From the NCBI GenBank assembly GCA_943704425.1, contig CALSCP010001284.1, forward strand, positions 16,279 to 44,439: DNA of 28,161 nt. Direction: 5' to 3'. The position numbers and the translations under genes were made by a program. Shown in pieces: positions 1 to 13,812 of the stretch (within the stretch, counting starts at the first letter, position 1; every line of letters starts with the position of its first letter). Below the pieces are notes generated by a model, which was not told the DNA's origin, made no database searches, and was given only the letters and a program-made list of their open reading frames with translations. The DNA comes from Ministeria vibrans ATCC 50519 (taxonomy: Eukaryota > Opisthokonta > Filasterea).

Positions 1-1424
<1,424 letters not shown>

Positions 1425-1550
1425 GTGAGAAATCAGAAATAATTGTGATTTGTCATATTTTGGTGTTATTAGTCAACTGCTAAATGTTAAACGACTAACG
1501 ATCTCGAAGTCTATTGACTATTCACTGTTAATTGTTTGGTCTGCTGTGTG
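1425..1550. promoter_or_regulatory. Shared head-to-head promoter region, CENP-K-like / bL35m
   Basis: Only 126 bp separate the two divergent start codons. The stretch is AT-rich and has no recognisable TATA box or ORF, so it must hold both 5' leaders and a bidirectional promoter. The role is inferred from gene layout alone. Confidence 0.5.
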
Positions 1551-2510
1551 ATGCTTCGCTGTATAGCCACTCGCGTGATTAGCACGTCGTCAAGAACGGC
1601 GATGTGCTCCAGATCAGCATTGAGCATTCGTCGATCGTTTGTCTCACCTGCTCTCTCCGCCACGCTGCGTCCTTGCGCTATCACACCCACACCATGCACA
1701 CATGCGGGCGGCTCACTCTCAAGACGAGTGGGCCCGGCCGCCCTGAGCACTCCTCTGCTCTCTCAGGTCCGATCTAAATTCTCTGCGACTTGGCCTCCCA
1801 AGCGAAAGCCAACGGCCACGCCCAAGCCGCGCAAGCCCAAGACACACAAGGGTGTAGCCAAACGGTTTGTAATGCTCAAGGGCGGCGAGTTCAAGCGATG
1901 GCAGGTAATCCAAACGATTCGTTTTTTTTTGTGAGCGCGTTTCGCTTTGAACCGTTCTTCAGTCCATGCGCACACGCCACATGGCCCTCTGCTCGTTCTG
2001 CCCAGCTGCAGGTGTGCATGCACTGCACTTTGCTTGAATGATCTCCAGAATATCAACGACTGAAACAACTCTCTCTCTCTCTCCCTCTGTCTCTCTCTCT
2101 CTGTCTCTCTATCACTTTGTTTCATTTGTTTCTCATCACTTTGTTTCTTTCTCTCCTTTCTCTTTCCATTCTCTCTCTTTCTATCACTTTGTTTCTTTCT
2201 CCTCTCTATCACTTTGTTTCTTTCTCCTCTCTATCACTTTGTTTCTCTCTCTCTATCACTTTGTTTCTCTCTCTATCACTTTGTTTCTCTCTCTCTATCA
2301 CTTTGTTTCTCTCTCTATCACTTTGTTTCTCTCTCTCTATCACTTTGTTTCTTTCTCCCTCCTCTCTCTCTCTCTTAGGCGGGACGACGCCATCTGATGA
2401 CGCGCAAAGACAAGACAAGAAAGCGACGGATGCACAAGGCCAAGTTTTTGACCAAGGCACAGACGCGCGTCATCAAGCGCATGCTTGGCATGCGTGCTCA
2501 CAAACTGTAA
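1551..2510 (+). CDS. MRPL35: Mitochondrial large-subunit ribosomal protein bL35m
   Basis: bL35m is a small basic protein of the mitochondrial large ribosomal subunit. Exons 1551-1904 and 2379-2510 join in phase 0 to give 161 residues. The first 100 or so residues are rich in Arg, Ser and Ala, start MLRCIATRVISTSSRTAM and look like a mitochondrial import presequence. The mature part carries the bL35 signature: KTHKGVAKRF, then after the splice AGRRHLMTRKDKTRKRRMHK, ending IKRMLGMRAHKL. These match bacterial L35 blocks (AAKRF, KRHLLTKK, IKRML). The 474-nt intron cuts the domain in half and is filled with a pyrimidine repeat. The start at 1551 is the first ATG; the upstream TTG in frame is not needed. 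The gene is convergent with the Byr4-like gene, with 53 bp between stop codons. Confidence 0.94.
2070..2376 (+). repeat. Tandem (CT)n / CTATCACTTTGTTTC array in the bL35m intron
   Basis: Ten copies of ATCACTTTGTTTC, separated by CT runs at roughly 20-25 bp spacing, fill the intron up to its acceptor. The same unit occurs in an ELMOD intron (7085-7270, other strand) and a PEPCK intron (21709-21890). The long Ser-Leu open frames here are repeat artefacts. Confidence 0.9.
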
Positions 2511-2563
2511 CATGTACACCTATCGTTTGGTTCCACCGTCAAATAATTATTAATTAACCTATT

Positions 2564-5500
2564 TTATACATTGTTCGGGTGAGGAGCGGCAGCGGGAGCA
2601 GTCGGAGCGCTGCGTCGCAAGGCGTCCGCGCGCACGAGCCATAGATAGTCAACGCCATAGAGATGACGCTCGAGCTGGGCCATGGCGTCTGCGTCGCCGC
2701 CCGTCGCCCAACCGCCGCCCAGTGTGCGCGCGTGTTCGTTTCCGGCTCGCTGTGCCGTCTCTACAAACGCATCATCTATGGCAAACTCGTTGGGCTCTTC
2801 TTCGTCTTTGTCTAAGAATAGAGAAGTGTCAGACACAATGTGAAAAAAACAAAACAAAAAAAAAAACAAAAAAAAAACAATAAAAACAAAAAAAAGGCAG
2901 CACGGGCACTATTACCTTTCTTGAGAAAAGGAATTCCCGCAAAGCAATTCTCCTCGTCGTCGTCGGGAGCAATGGGAGCATTGCCGTGGGGCTGGAGGGG
3001 CGGACGGAAACGAACCCACGTGAGACGGTGGGCGTCGAAGCGCATGTCACCCACCTCACTGCCGTGCGGCTGGTGCGACAGGGCCTGCGGAGCAACCAGG
3101 CGCGCCGGACGCCGCTGCTCGTCAAACGACCGCAGGTTCGCCTCCAGCTGCCGATCGGGGGCCTGTGCCACCCAACCGCGTTCTGGGTCGAGGTACATGC
3201 CGTTGACCACGCGTGCTTCGCTCGGGGGCTGACCCAGTCGTGTGATGGGGATCAGGCTATGTGCGCGGGTGCCAGTGGCCGTTACTGAAGCAGCAGCAGA
3301 TGCTACTGCTGTTGGCGCCGCGGTGGGTGTTGCTCCACCTGCATTCTGATTGTTGAGTGTGCGTCGCTCACGCAGTCGCTCCATCGCCATGCGCTTCACC
3401 GATGTTGGCGTCTGCGGCGTGCGTGGCGTCGTGCGTCCTGCGCGCGGTGTGCTCCGGCTTGACCCTCCCGCCCGTGTCCCGCGCACCGGCGTATGGTTGT
3501 GGTTGTTGCTAACGGCGTTGTTTCGACGGTGATGATTATTGTTGCTGACATGGCGCCCAATGTCCGCAATGCCGTCGAGCTCGTGTCCGTCGCTGACTAC
3601 GGGCGCGGGCGGTGCCTGCGCCAGGTGAGCCGCAAGGTCTTCGGGAAACTCGACGCCAAAATCATCGTCGTAAGGGAGCGTTTCGCGCGGGACAGTCGTG
3701 TGAGAGGAAGGGCCCTGACGAATAACAATAGAAAGGGCCGGATGCGCCTGGGTCTGAGACAGTGGCTGCTGCGCGTGTGGGGGCTGGCGTGGTGGACAGG
3801 GCTGTGCAGCGGACGTGCGGAAGCGGGCATCGCCAGGGACGGGTGGGTTGAGTAGCTGCAGCGGCGCATTGTCGTGTGCATCCAGTTCAAAGTCATCGTC
3901 GTAGCGCTCGCCCATGTCGGCGGCGAGTGTCATTACAGGCGCAGAGATTACCCACTGCTCTGGTAACACCAACTCAAGGTCCTGTTCGGTGCAGGGGCTC
4001 GCTGACCGACGCACACGACCCGTCATGGGCACCATGCGCCGCTCAGTGCCGTCCAATGTGCCATTGGCGTTGTTGGCGCCCTCCTGGAAGAGAATTTGTG
4101 CATCCGCCTCCTCCTGCGCCGTCATGGGCTCGCGCGTCACGAACTGCAATGGACGACAAAGGTCAGAGGGGTCGAATCCTTCAAGAAAGTCCTCGTTGCG
4201 CGCATTGGCAGCTCGGCGCCACACCGCCTCCTCATCGTCACTCTCGTCGGCGTCGTCCTCGTACACCTCTGCCACAAGAGTGTGTGCTGAGCGGGGGGTC
4301 ACCTTGCGACCCGAACCCGTTGTCGCAAATCCTTCGGTGACGGTGGGAAAACGAAGAGGTGTGGCACGCACACACTCCTGATCACCAGTCGCATCTTCAT
4401 CCTCGTCAAACCCGGCAAAGTCATCGTCAGCCGCTATCTGCTCCATTATTTGCGGAAGCACACGGACCGGTGCTTGTGTCTCCCAGTCCTCATCCTCCTC
4501 CTCCTCCTCATCCTCATCCTCATCGGCACTCAACAACTCATCGTCATGGTCGATACTCGCCCATCGGCTCAGCTTCAGCGCCTTCTCCTCTGCTGCACTG
4601 CTCACGACGACCACCGACTCACCACTCGTAGACACTCCATCAATTCGTGCACCTGCACCCTCGTCCCACCGCGCGCCACCATCCACATCCTCCTCATCAT
4701 CGTTGTCGTCACTAAATCCGTCGCTGAACCCGTCATCATAGTCGGGCTCAAGGGCAGCTGCACGTGCTGCTGCACCAATTTGATCGCGTCGTGCGGGTGA
4801 ATCCAAGTCAAATGCATCGCTTGTAGTGCCAGCGAGGCGCTGCGCAAACGTCGGCGATGGTTTGTTGCGTGCAACTCGCGCTGTTTCGGCGGCCATGCGC
4901 GCCATGGACGCTGCGTCATTCCCAAACAGCGTCATGGTCTTTTTCTCCTTGCCAGTCGTCTTGCTGGTCCTTGGTGGTGGTGTATCCATCCACTTGGACA
5001 GGTCTCGCTGGGTGTGGGCCGGAGGCGACGCCGGTTCCACCATGGTGGCAGTGTGAGAAGCAGCAGGCGACGCCGGCGAAATTGGCACTGTCTCCAGCGA
5101 GTCGTCGTCAAAAGGATCCAGCTCAGCAGAGGGGGGCACTGCAATTTTTGGCACGTCTGAAATACTGTTCTCAGGCTCGTCAACAGACACCGAAAAAAGA
5201 TCAACAGCAACCGGTGGTAGAGCAGTGGTTTGAATAAAACTGGGCACAGCATGTGCCGAGACGAGAACAGGCGCAGTTTGTGCAACTCCCCCAGAGGGCT
5301 GCGACAACGGCTTTGTGATAGGAACAGGCGCAAGTTGTGCAGCGACATCAGAGGGTGGTGGCAACGGCTTTGTGATGGGAGCAGGCGCAAATTGTGTAAC
5401 GACATCAGAGGGTGGTAACAACGCAGTTTGTGCAGCTCCACCAGAGGATTGCAACAACGGCTCTGTAAAGGGAACAGGCGCAAATTGTGCAACGACATCA

Positions 5501-6403
5501 GAGGATGGTGGCAACGCAGTTTGTGCAGCTCCACCAGAGGGTTGTGACAACGGCTCTGTGATAGGAACAGGCGAAAATTGTGCAACGACATCAGAGGATG
5601 GTGGCAACGCAGTTTGTGCAGCTCCACCAGAGGGTTGTGACAACGGATTTGTGATAGGAAGAGGCGCAAGTTGTGCAGCTCCACCAGAGGATTGCAACAA
5701 CGGCTCTGTGACGGGAACAGGCGCAGTATGGGTCAACGGCTTCGAGACAGGAACCGACACAACTTGTGCCATCGTCTTTGACTCACTTGGAGTCTCCAAA
5801 GACTCGACAGCACGCATGCCCTCTCCAAAGGCATACGTGGGGCTTGTGGCAGGCGGCCAGGAGAGACCGGCGCCACCGGAGGCAGGCTGGATGGGCACAT
5901 CGGAGGCGGCCGTCGAGTGCGTCCACGGCACGGCGTTGAAGTCGACGACGGTGCTCTCGGGAGACACCTGCGGCCTGCCGTTCTGCTGCAGCGTCACCTG
6001 GTCAGCAAGTGGCTTCTCTGAGTATACGGGCAAAGAACTTCGATTGGTCGCCTGAAAACCGAGAGAAACAGACGAAAGAGTTATCTTTTCGATTTGAAGT
6101 GTCGAGATTCGTTTTTTTTCTGTTGTTGGCTTTTCAAAAAAGTGCGAAAATGACAAAAGAACGCAAGAAAACAGCACTCACCGTGGAAGACGTGAGTCTG
6201 TAACGCTGCTGCCAGAGGAGAACACACACAACGGCGAGGAAGAGGGAGAGGAGGAGTGTGGTGAGGGAGAGGAAGAGATGCACTGTTGCGCCCAACGACG
6301 CCAGCACAAGGAGCACCGCAGCACGCCGTTGCTTCCGCGTCAGCGGTAGCGATGCCCACCACTGGTGAGCCAGTTGCCGCCAGTGACGGATTAAGGTGCT
6401 CAT
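2564..6403 (-). CDS. byr4: Byr4/Bfa1-like protein with N-terminal membrane segment
   Basis: Byr4/Bfa1 is the scaffold half of a two-part GAP for the Spg1/Tem1 GTPase at spindle poles in the septation/mitotic-exit network. Exons 6403-6182, 6051-2916 and 2811-2564 join in phase to give 1201 residues. The C-terminal quarter resembles fungal Byr4: GMYLDPERGW and MRFDAHRLTWV (the family's FDP..W motifs), then an acidic ENCFAGIPF, then FAIDDAFVETAQRAGNEHAR, like the family's final helix. Acidic DDDF patches (DYDDGFSDGF, YDDDFELD, YDDDFGVEF) also fit. Exon 1 is odd. It encodes about 45 very hydrophobic residues (about 29-64), enough for one or two membrane helices, which known Byr4 proteins lack. 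A Pro/Ala-rich tandem repeat lies at about 5235-5740. The rest of the N-terminal half is low complexity. The family call rests on short motifs recalled from memory and could be wrong. Confidence 0.55.
5235..5740 (-). repeat. Imperfect tandem repeat coding Pro/Ala/Ser-rich units in the Byr4-like gene
   Basis: Blocks such as GGCAACGCAGTTTGTGCAGC and ACATCAGAGGATGGTGG recur about every 60-70 bp on the plus strand. In the protein they give alternating units like PSGGAAQTALPPSSDVVAQF and APVPITEPL. The unit length keeps all three minus frames and one plus frame mostly open, which explains the overlapping spurious ORFs at this place. Confidence 0.85.
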
Positions 6404-6515
6404 ACGAAAATAATAAAAATATGATTGAACTTTGGTCTTTACTCTTTAGTTTCACAAGTTTGAATAATCATTAATCATTATAACTAAAGTACAATCTTCA
6501 TTATTCATATTACAA

Positions 6516-8713
<2,198 letters not shown>

Positions 8714-9031
8714 GGCCGCCAAGAAGAGTATGCAGACAAAAGCACACGTAGAAAATGAAGATGAAGATTATGATTATGGTTGTGACTAAGTTCAGTGAGT
8801 AAGTTGATATTGTTAAGACTGGCAGACCGCAGAAGTATTGTGCTACGCAAGTCTTCATTGTCTTGTTTTGACATTGAGTACACTCAGTACAGCTCTCGAT
8901 TCTATTCTCTCTATTATTTATATTCTTATTTCGCATTCACTTTTCAACATGTCAATTAAAGTAGAAAAATACTAACCCTAAAGTCTTATTAAAATAAATG
9001 AAAATACAATAATAAAAATATTTTATTTTAT

Positions 9032-9065
<34 letters not shown>

Positions 9066-9075
9066 AGTCATACTT
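8714..9075. other. Intergenic region between ELMOD start and EGF-gene stop
   Basis: This 362-bp AT-rich stretch holds the ELMOD promoter/leader and the 3' flank of the EGF gene. It contains an (ATT)n run at about 9030-9065 and a segment (about 8791-8935) that resembles 18621-18757 on the same strand. No convincing gene is seen. Confidence 0.7.
9030..9065. repeat. (ATT)n microsatellite
   Basis: About eleven ATT triplets end 10 bp before the stop codon of the EGF gene. A second, longer ATT array sits in that gene's second intron (13053-13122). Confidence 0.95.
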
Positions 9076-12000
9076 TCATACAATAGTCTCATCGAGACAC
9101 TCGCCATTTTTGTCCCCCAATGCAAACGACGCCATAGTATCGTCCTCAAAGACCTCCCGCCCATGCATCGGACTTGTATTTACTCCGGGACTCGAGGTGT
9201 CATGTTCCGCTTGCGATGACTGCTGGGCCGCTCGCAGCAGGATCTGCGCTTGGCTGTGATGTGCCACAAAGGAACCACGGTCGGACGCGTAGTGGCGCGA
9301 CGGCTCGTACTCAAACGACTCGTTGCCCATGCGACCGCCAGTCACGTACGCCAGGTCGTACCCCATCATGGTTGTGGACGTCTGCCGCGAAGCAGAGTGC
9401 ACGTGTCGCTCGTGTTGCTGTCCACGCGAGCCCATCCACGGTCGATCGGACGTCCCATAGCGACTGTCCCCTTGCTGGTGAGTGCGCTGGCGAAGATGCG
9501 TTCCGGCCGACATTAATGGCTCACTGAACGAATTCGTGCCGTCCACTTGAGAGTGGTCGTACTCAAAGAGTGTTCGCTCGAGCGTCTCGTCCGACGCCTG
9601 CAAACCACGACCGGCCCTCTCGACGTGATTCTTGTCCGGGAACGAACTCGGATCCGCGCGATGCCCACGTGGCGTGGTCACCGGCGACGGCAAAGGTGAC
9701 GTCTGCACCTTGTCCGTCGAGCCCAGACCCACAAGAGACGCGGCAATTGACGAGATCATGCTCGACGTGGTGCTCGCCGTGCGTCGATTGCGACCGCCCG
9801 TAGGTGAAATGGGACCCGAGCTTATGGACGCCCTCCGTTGCTGCTCGTGCAGTGCCTCAAGAGCCTGACTGCGAGCGGAGGCCGAGAGTTCCTCGCTTGT
9901 GCTCACACGCACAATCTGTGACGTCGAAGTTATACGCTCGCGATCGGGCACTGATGTTAGACTCAACGTCTGTACCGACAGTCTTGCGGCGCGTGACTGA
10001 ACAGGTGTCAGCGATTGACGACGGCTGCTGCCCGGTGTGTCGAGCGTCCCTGCCAGTGACGGTGTCACCGAGGTGCGTCGATGAGACGCAACGGTCAACG
10101 GCGACGATGCTTTAACGTTCGAGCTTGACGTCTCGCTCTGGCACGTCTCGCTCCAAACGCTCATACGTGCGGGACGCAACTCAAGTGGCGAATGCTGCGC
10201 AGAATTCTCAGTGAACTCTTCAACCTCATTGCGCTGACGTTGACGTTTCCGACGGTAGACCGCAAGCGCAAGCACAGCCAGCAAAGCAACGACTGCACCG
10301 ACAATGCCGACGCCCACCCATGTCGCGGTGCTTGTCGCTCCACTGGACGAGGCAACGTTGCCTTCGCTGGCACCATAGTTGAACTCGCACAGGGTTCCGT
10401 TGTAGCCTGCGCGACAAGCACACTCAAAGGTCGCAATGGCCGTCGTCTGACACGACCCCCCATTGTGACACGGGTCGCTGCTGCACATATCTTCGACCGT
10501 GTTGCACGCATATCCCGTCGTGCCTGCCACGCATGCACAGCGAAACTCGTGCTCATTGTCACTGCTGCATGCACCGTCGTTGACACACGGCGCCGACGCA
10601 CACGCCGTTGCAACCTCGCATGTGTCGCCCACATAGTGAGCGGGACAGATGCAAGTGTAGCCGCCCACGAGGGCAAGGCAGCTGGCGCCATTCAGACAGG
10701 GAGACGACTCACACCTGTCAATAGGGGTCTGGCATAGGGAACCAGTGTAGTGCGTCGCACACACACACACGTGACCCCCGGTCACGCTCGGCTGACACAA
10801 CGCGCCGTTGAGGCAGGGTGACGACAAACATGTGTCAATGCGTGACGAACACTCGACGCCCGTAAACTCTTGAGAGCATTGACAGGTGTAGCCGTCCACC
10901 GCATCAATACACGTGGCGTCGTTCAGGCAGGGCCGCGAAGCGCACTCGTCCACGTCCACTTCGCATCGACGTCCGTCGTAGCCATGTGGACAGCCACAAT
11001 AGTAGCGACTGAGCAGGTCGAGACAAGTGCCGCCGTTGAAGCACGGTGACGAGGCGCACTCGTCAACGTTCGCGGAGCAGTCGTTGCCCGTGTAGCCCGC
11101 CGCACAAGCACAGCGGTAGCTCAAATTGTTGTCGGCGCATGTGCCACCATTCTGACACGGCTGTGACACACACTCGTCGACATGCTGCTCACAGTGCGCA
11201 CCGGTGAATCCTGCTGGACACACACAGTTGTAGCGCACATAGTAATCTACGCAGCTAGCACCATTCAGGCAGGGCGACGATGCACACTCATTTACATTGG
11301 TCTGACACAAGATGCCTGTGAATCCAGGTACACAAGCACAGGTAAACGACGCCACGCCGTCGTGACATGTGCCGCCATTTCCACACGGCGAGGGAGCACA
11401 ATCGTCCATGTCTACGTCGCAGTGCACGCCCGTGTAGCCTGCCTGGCATTGACACTCGTAGGCGTCTATCTTGTCGACACAGTAGGCCCCATTACGACAC
11501 GACGACGACGCACATTCATCGATGTCTGTCTCGCACGTGCTACCCGTGTAGCCAGCGGAGCACTCGCACGAGAATGCATTGATTTGGTCCACGCAAGTGG
11601 CTCCATTCGAGCAGGGTGTCGACGCACACTCTTTGACATTCTTGTCGCACGACAGTCCATTAAATCCTGCCGGACAAGTGCACAAGAACATGCCGTGCGG
11701 TTTGTCGGTACAACTACCGCCGTTGTGGCACGGGTGGGAGTCGCACTCGTCAATGTCCGTCTCGCAATGGGCACCCGTGTAGCCCGGCTGACACTCGCAA
11801 GTCACGTTGCAGCTCCCGTCGACGCACTTGCCATTGTTGAGGCATGGCACAGACGCACACTCGTTGATATTGTACGAGCACGAGAATCCGGTCCACCCAC
11901 AAGGACAGACGCACGAAAACTGGTTTAGACCATCAACACATGTGGCACCCTCGTGACAAGGTGACGAGGCACACTCGTCAATGTCGACAGCACAGTTGAC

Positions 12001-13057
12001 GTCGGTGAAGCCCGGAAGACACGCGCATTCAAATCCTTTTTTTGATGGGGTCTCGCTGCAGGTTCCTCCGTTCACACAGGGTTGCGAAAGACAAGCGTTG
12101 ATCTCGGACAAGCAGAAGCGTCCCGAGAAGCCAGGAGAACAGTCGCACTCAAAGTCGTCGGGAAGGGAGCCCTCCTCGCAAACCCCTCCGTTGAGACAAG
12201 GCGACGACGCACACTCGTCTATGTCCGTGGCGCAATTGGCGTCGGTGAAGCCCGCGGCACACAAACACTCATATTGTACAGGAAATCCCTCGATGCAGGT
12301 CGCCCCATTAGTGCACGGCGACGATGCACATTCGTCGATGTCGTCTGTGCAAGCAGTGCCAGTGAAGCCCACTGGACAGTCACACTCAAACATTCCCGCC
12401 ATGGACCCTTCGCTGCAGGTGCCGCCATTGGCACATGGAAATGAGTCACACTCGTTGATGTCGTCTGTGCAGGCAGTGCCAGTGAAGCCCACTGGACAGT
12501 CACACTCAAACATTCCCGCCATGGACCCTTCGCTGCAGGTGCCGCNNNNNCACATGGAAATGAGTCACACTCGTTGATGTCGTCTGTGCAGGCAGTGCCA
12601 GTGAAGCCCACTGGACAGTCACACTCAAACATTCCCGCCATGGACCCTTCGCTGCAGGTGCCGCCATTGGCGCATGGAAATGAGTCACACTCGTTGATGT
12701 CGTCTGTGCAGGCAGTGCCAGTGAAGCCCACTGGACAGTCACACTCAAACATTCCCGCCATGGACCCTTCGCTGCAGGTGCCGCCATTGGCGCATGGAAA
12801 TGAGTCACACTCGTTGATGTCGTCTGTGCAGGCAGTGCCAGTGAAGCCCACTGGACAGTCACACTCAAACATTCCCGCCATGGACCCTTCGCTGCAGGTG
12901 CCGCCATTGGCGCATGGAAGCGATGCACATTCGTCGATATCGTCTGTGCAGACCACACCAGTAAAGCCCACCGGACAAATGCATTGGAAAAGGGTTGCGG
13001 TGGCCACACAGGTTGCGCCGTTTGCACAAGGAGAACTAATATTATAATGATAATAAA

Positions 13058-13122
<65 letters not shown>

Positions 13123-13613
13123 AATGAGGATATGAAAAAGCGTGAGAGGGTGCATGAGCAGCGATCCAGAGAGATACGGGGACAAAACTAATTGGGCGAA
13201 CTTCCAAAGTCTCGTTACAAAAGGTTAATCATGTACGCAGAGTAACGACGAGAGAGCGCGCGATACGTCGCATTGCCCTTTGTGCTATTGTTGTGCTTGG
13301 CAACAACGTCAACTTCACGTCAAGAGTACCTGGCACAGGAGACTTCCGTAGAGCGTCTATCAACTGGTGCACTACCGCCGTTCTGGGGTTCCATTTTGTT
13401 CAAATCAGCCTGGAGAACTGGAAGAGAGCAGGGGGTAAGAGGCGGCTCGGGGCACCTTGGCATTTCCAGGATGCCAATCAAATTCATCCCAGAATGATTA
13501 TAGTTAGAGCGGGAAATGACAGTCGGCTTACTTGCCATGGGCCTGACATTCTCTGCCTCCCCGGTTGTGAGTGCCACCACGGCGAGCAGAGCAACCAGCA
13601 GCCGCAGTTTCAT
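9076..13613 (-). CDS. Type I membrane protein with 24 tandem EGF repeats and a PDZ-ligand tail
   Basis: Notch/Crumbs-like cell-surface protein. Exons are 13613-13532 (signal peptide MKLRLLVALLAVVALTTGEA), 13417-13330 and 13035-9076. If the five Ns at 12546-12550 stand for six bases, the total is 4131 nt, an exact reading frame of 1376 residues. I count 24 six-cysteine EGF domains, many opening DIDEC or DINEC as in calcium-binding EGFs. A single membrane helix (WVGVGIVGAVVALLAVLALA) follows at about residue 960, then the stop-transfer YRRKRQRQR. The tail of about 390 residues is Ser/Thr-rich with several tyrosines (FEYDHSQ, FEYEPSRHY, MGYDLAYV). It ends ETIV, a class I PDZ-binding pattern. EGFs 3-7 are near-identical at DNA level. 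No LNR, DSL, laminin-G or kinase domain is seen, so it is not a true Notch or receptor kinase. The ligand or partner is unknown. Confidence 0.93.
12429..12910 (-). repeat. 120-bp tandem repeats encoding EGF domains 3-7, with assembly gap
   Basis: Five nearly identical 120-bp units each encode one EGF domain opening DINECDSFPC. The five Ns at 12546-12550 replace CATTGG, which is six bases in the sister units. The gap length therefore creates an artificial frameshift and splits the gene into two apparent ORFs. More units may have been collapsed here. Confidence 0.93.
13053..13122. repeat. (ATT)n microsatellite in intron 2 of the EGF gene
   Basis: About 23 ATT triplets with one GTT interruption lie close to the 3' acceptor of the 294-nt intron 13329-13036, so on the coding strand this is an AAT run. 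Confidence 0.95.
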
Positions 13614-13812
13614 CGTCTACAATTCCATGACGTCATAAAATCGCATTTCCAAAATGGATTAAATTTTGGCAGTTCACTCGCACCTCTCAAGAAAAGAGCG
13701 ATGTACCGAATCCCGATTGAAACTTGAAAGCGGAAGAAGCTAGCAGAACTGGGCGGCAAATCGCAAATGAGAGAGGCGAAAAATTATTGTTATAAAATAT
13801 AAGTCATTAAAA
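13614..13812. promoter_or_regulatory. Upstream region of the EGF gene
   Basis: About 200 bp between the EGF start codon and the MITE-like element. It is AT-rich near its right end, with no ORF and no clear promoter motif. It is the likely promoter/leader by position only. Confidence 0.4.

Noticed and set aside
2038-2557. Ser-Leu-rich plus-strand ORFs
   Set aside because: They read through the CT-rich bL35m intron. The real exon 2 of bL35m is in frame with the exon 1 splice.
4932-5684. 250-residue minus-strand ORF of HNLRLF repeats, and a plus-strand ORF at 5315-6055
   Set aside because: Both are shadow frames of the Byr4-like tandem repeat. Only the long frame continues through the rest of the gene and has family motifs.
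12546-12550. Frameshift or pseudogene call for the EGF gene
   Set aside because: The break is due to five Ns standing in for six bases, judged by the sister repeats, and not to a real mutation.
11981-13047. Plus-strand repetitive ORFs opposite the EGF gene
   Set aside because: They mirror the 120-bp EGF repeats. They lack cysteine patterning or any family match, and the minus strand is clearly coding.
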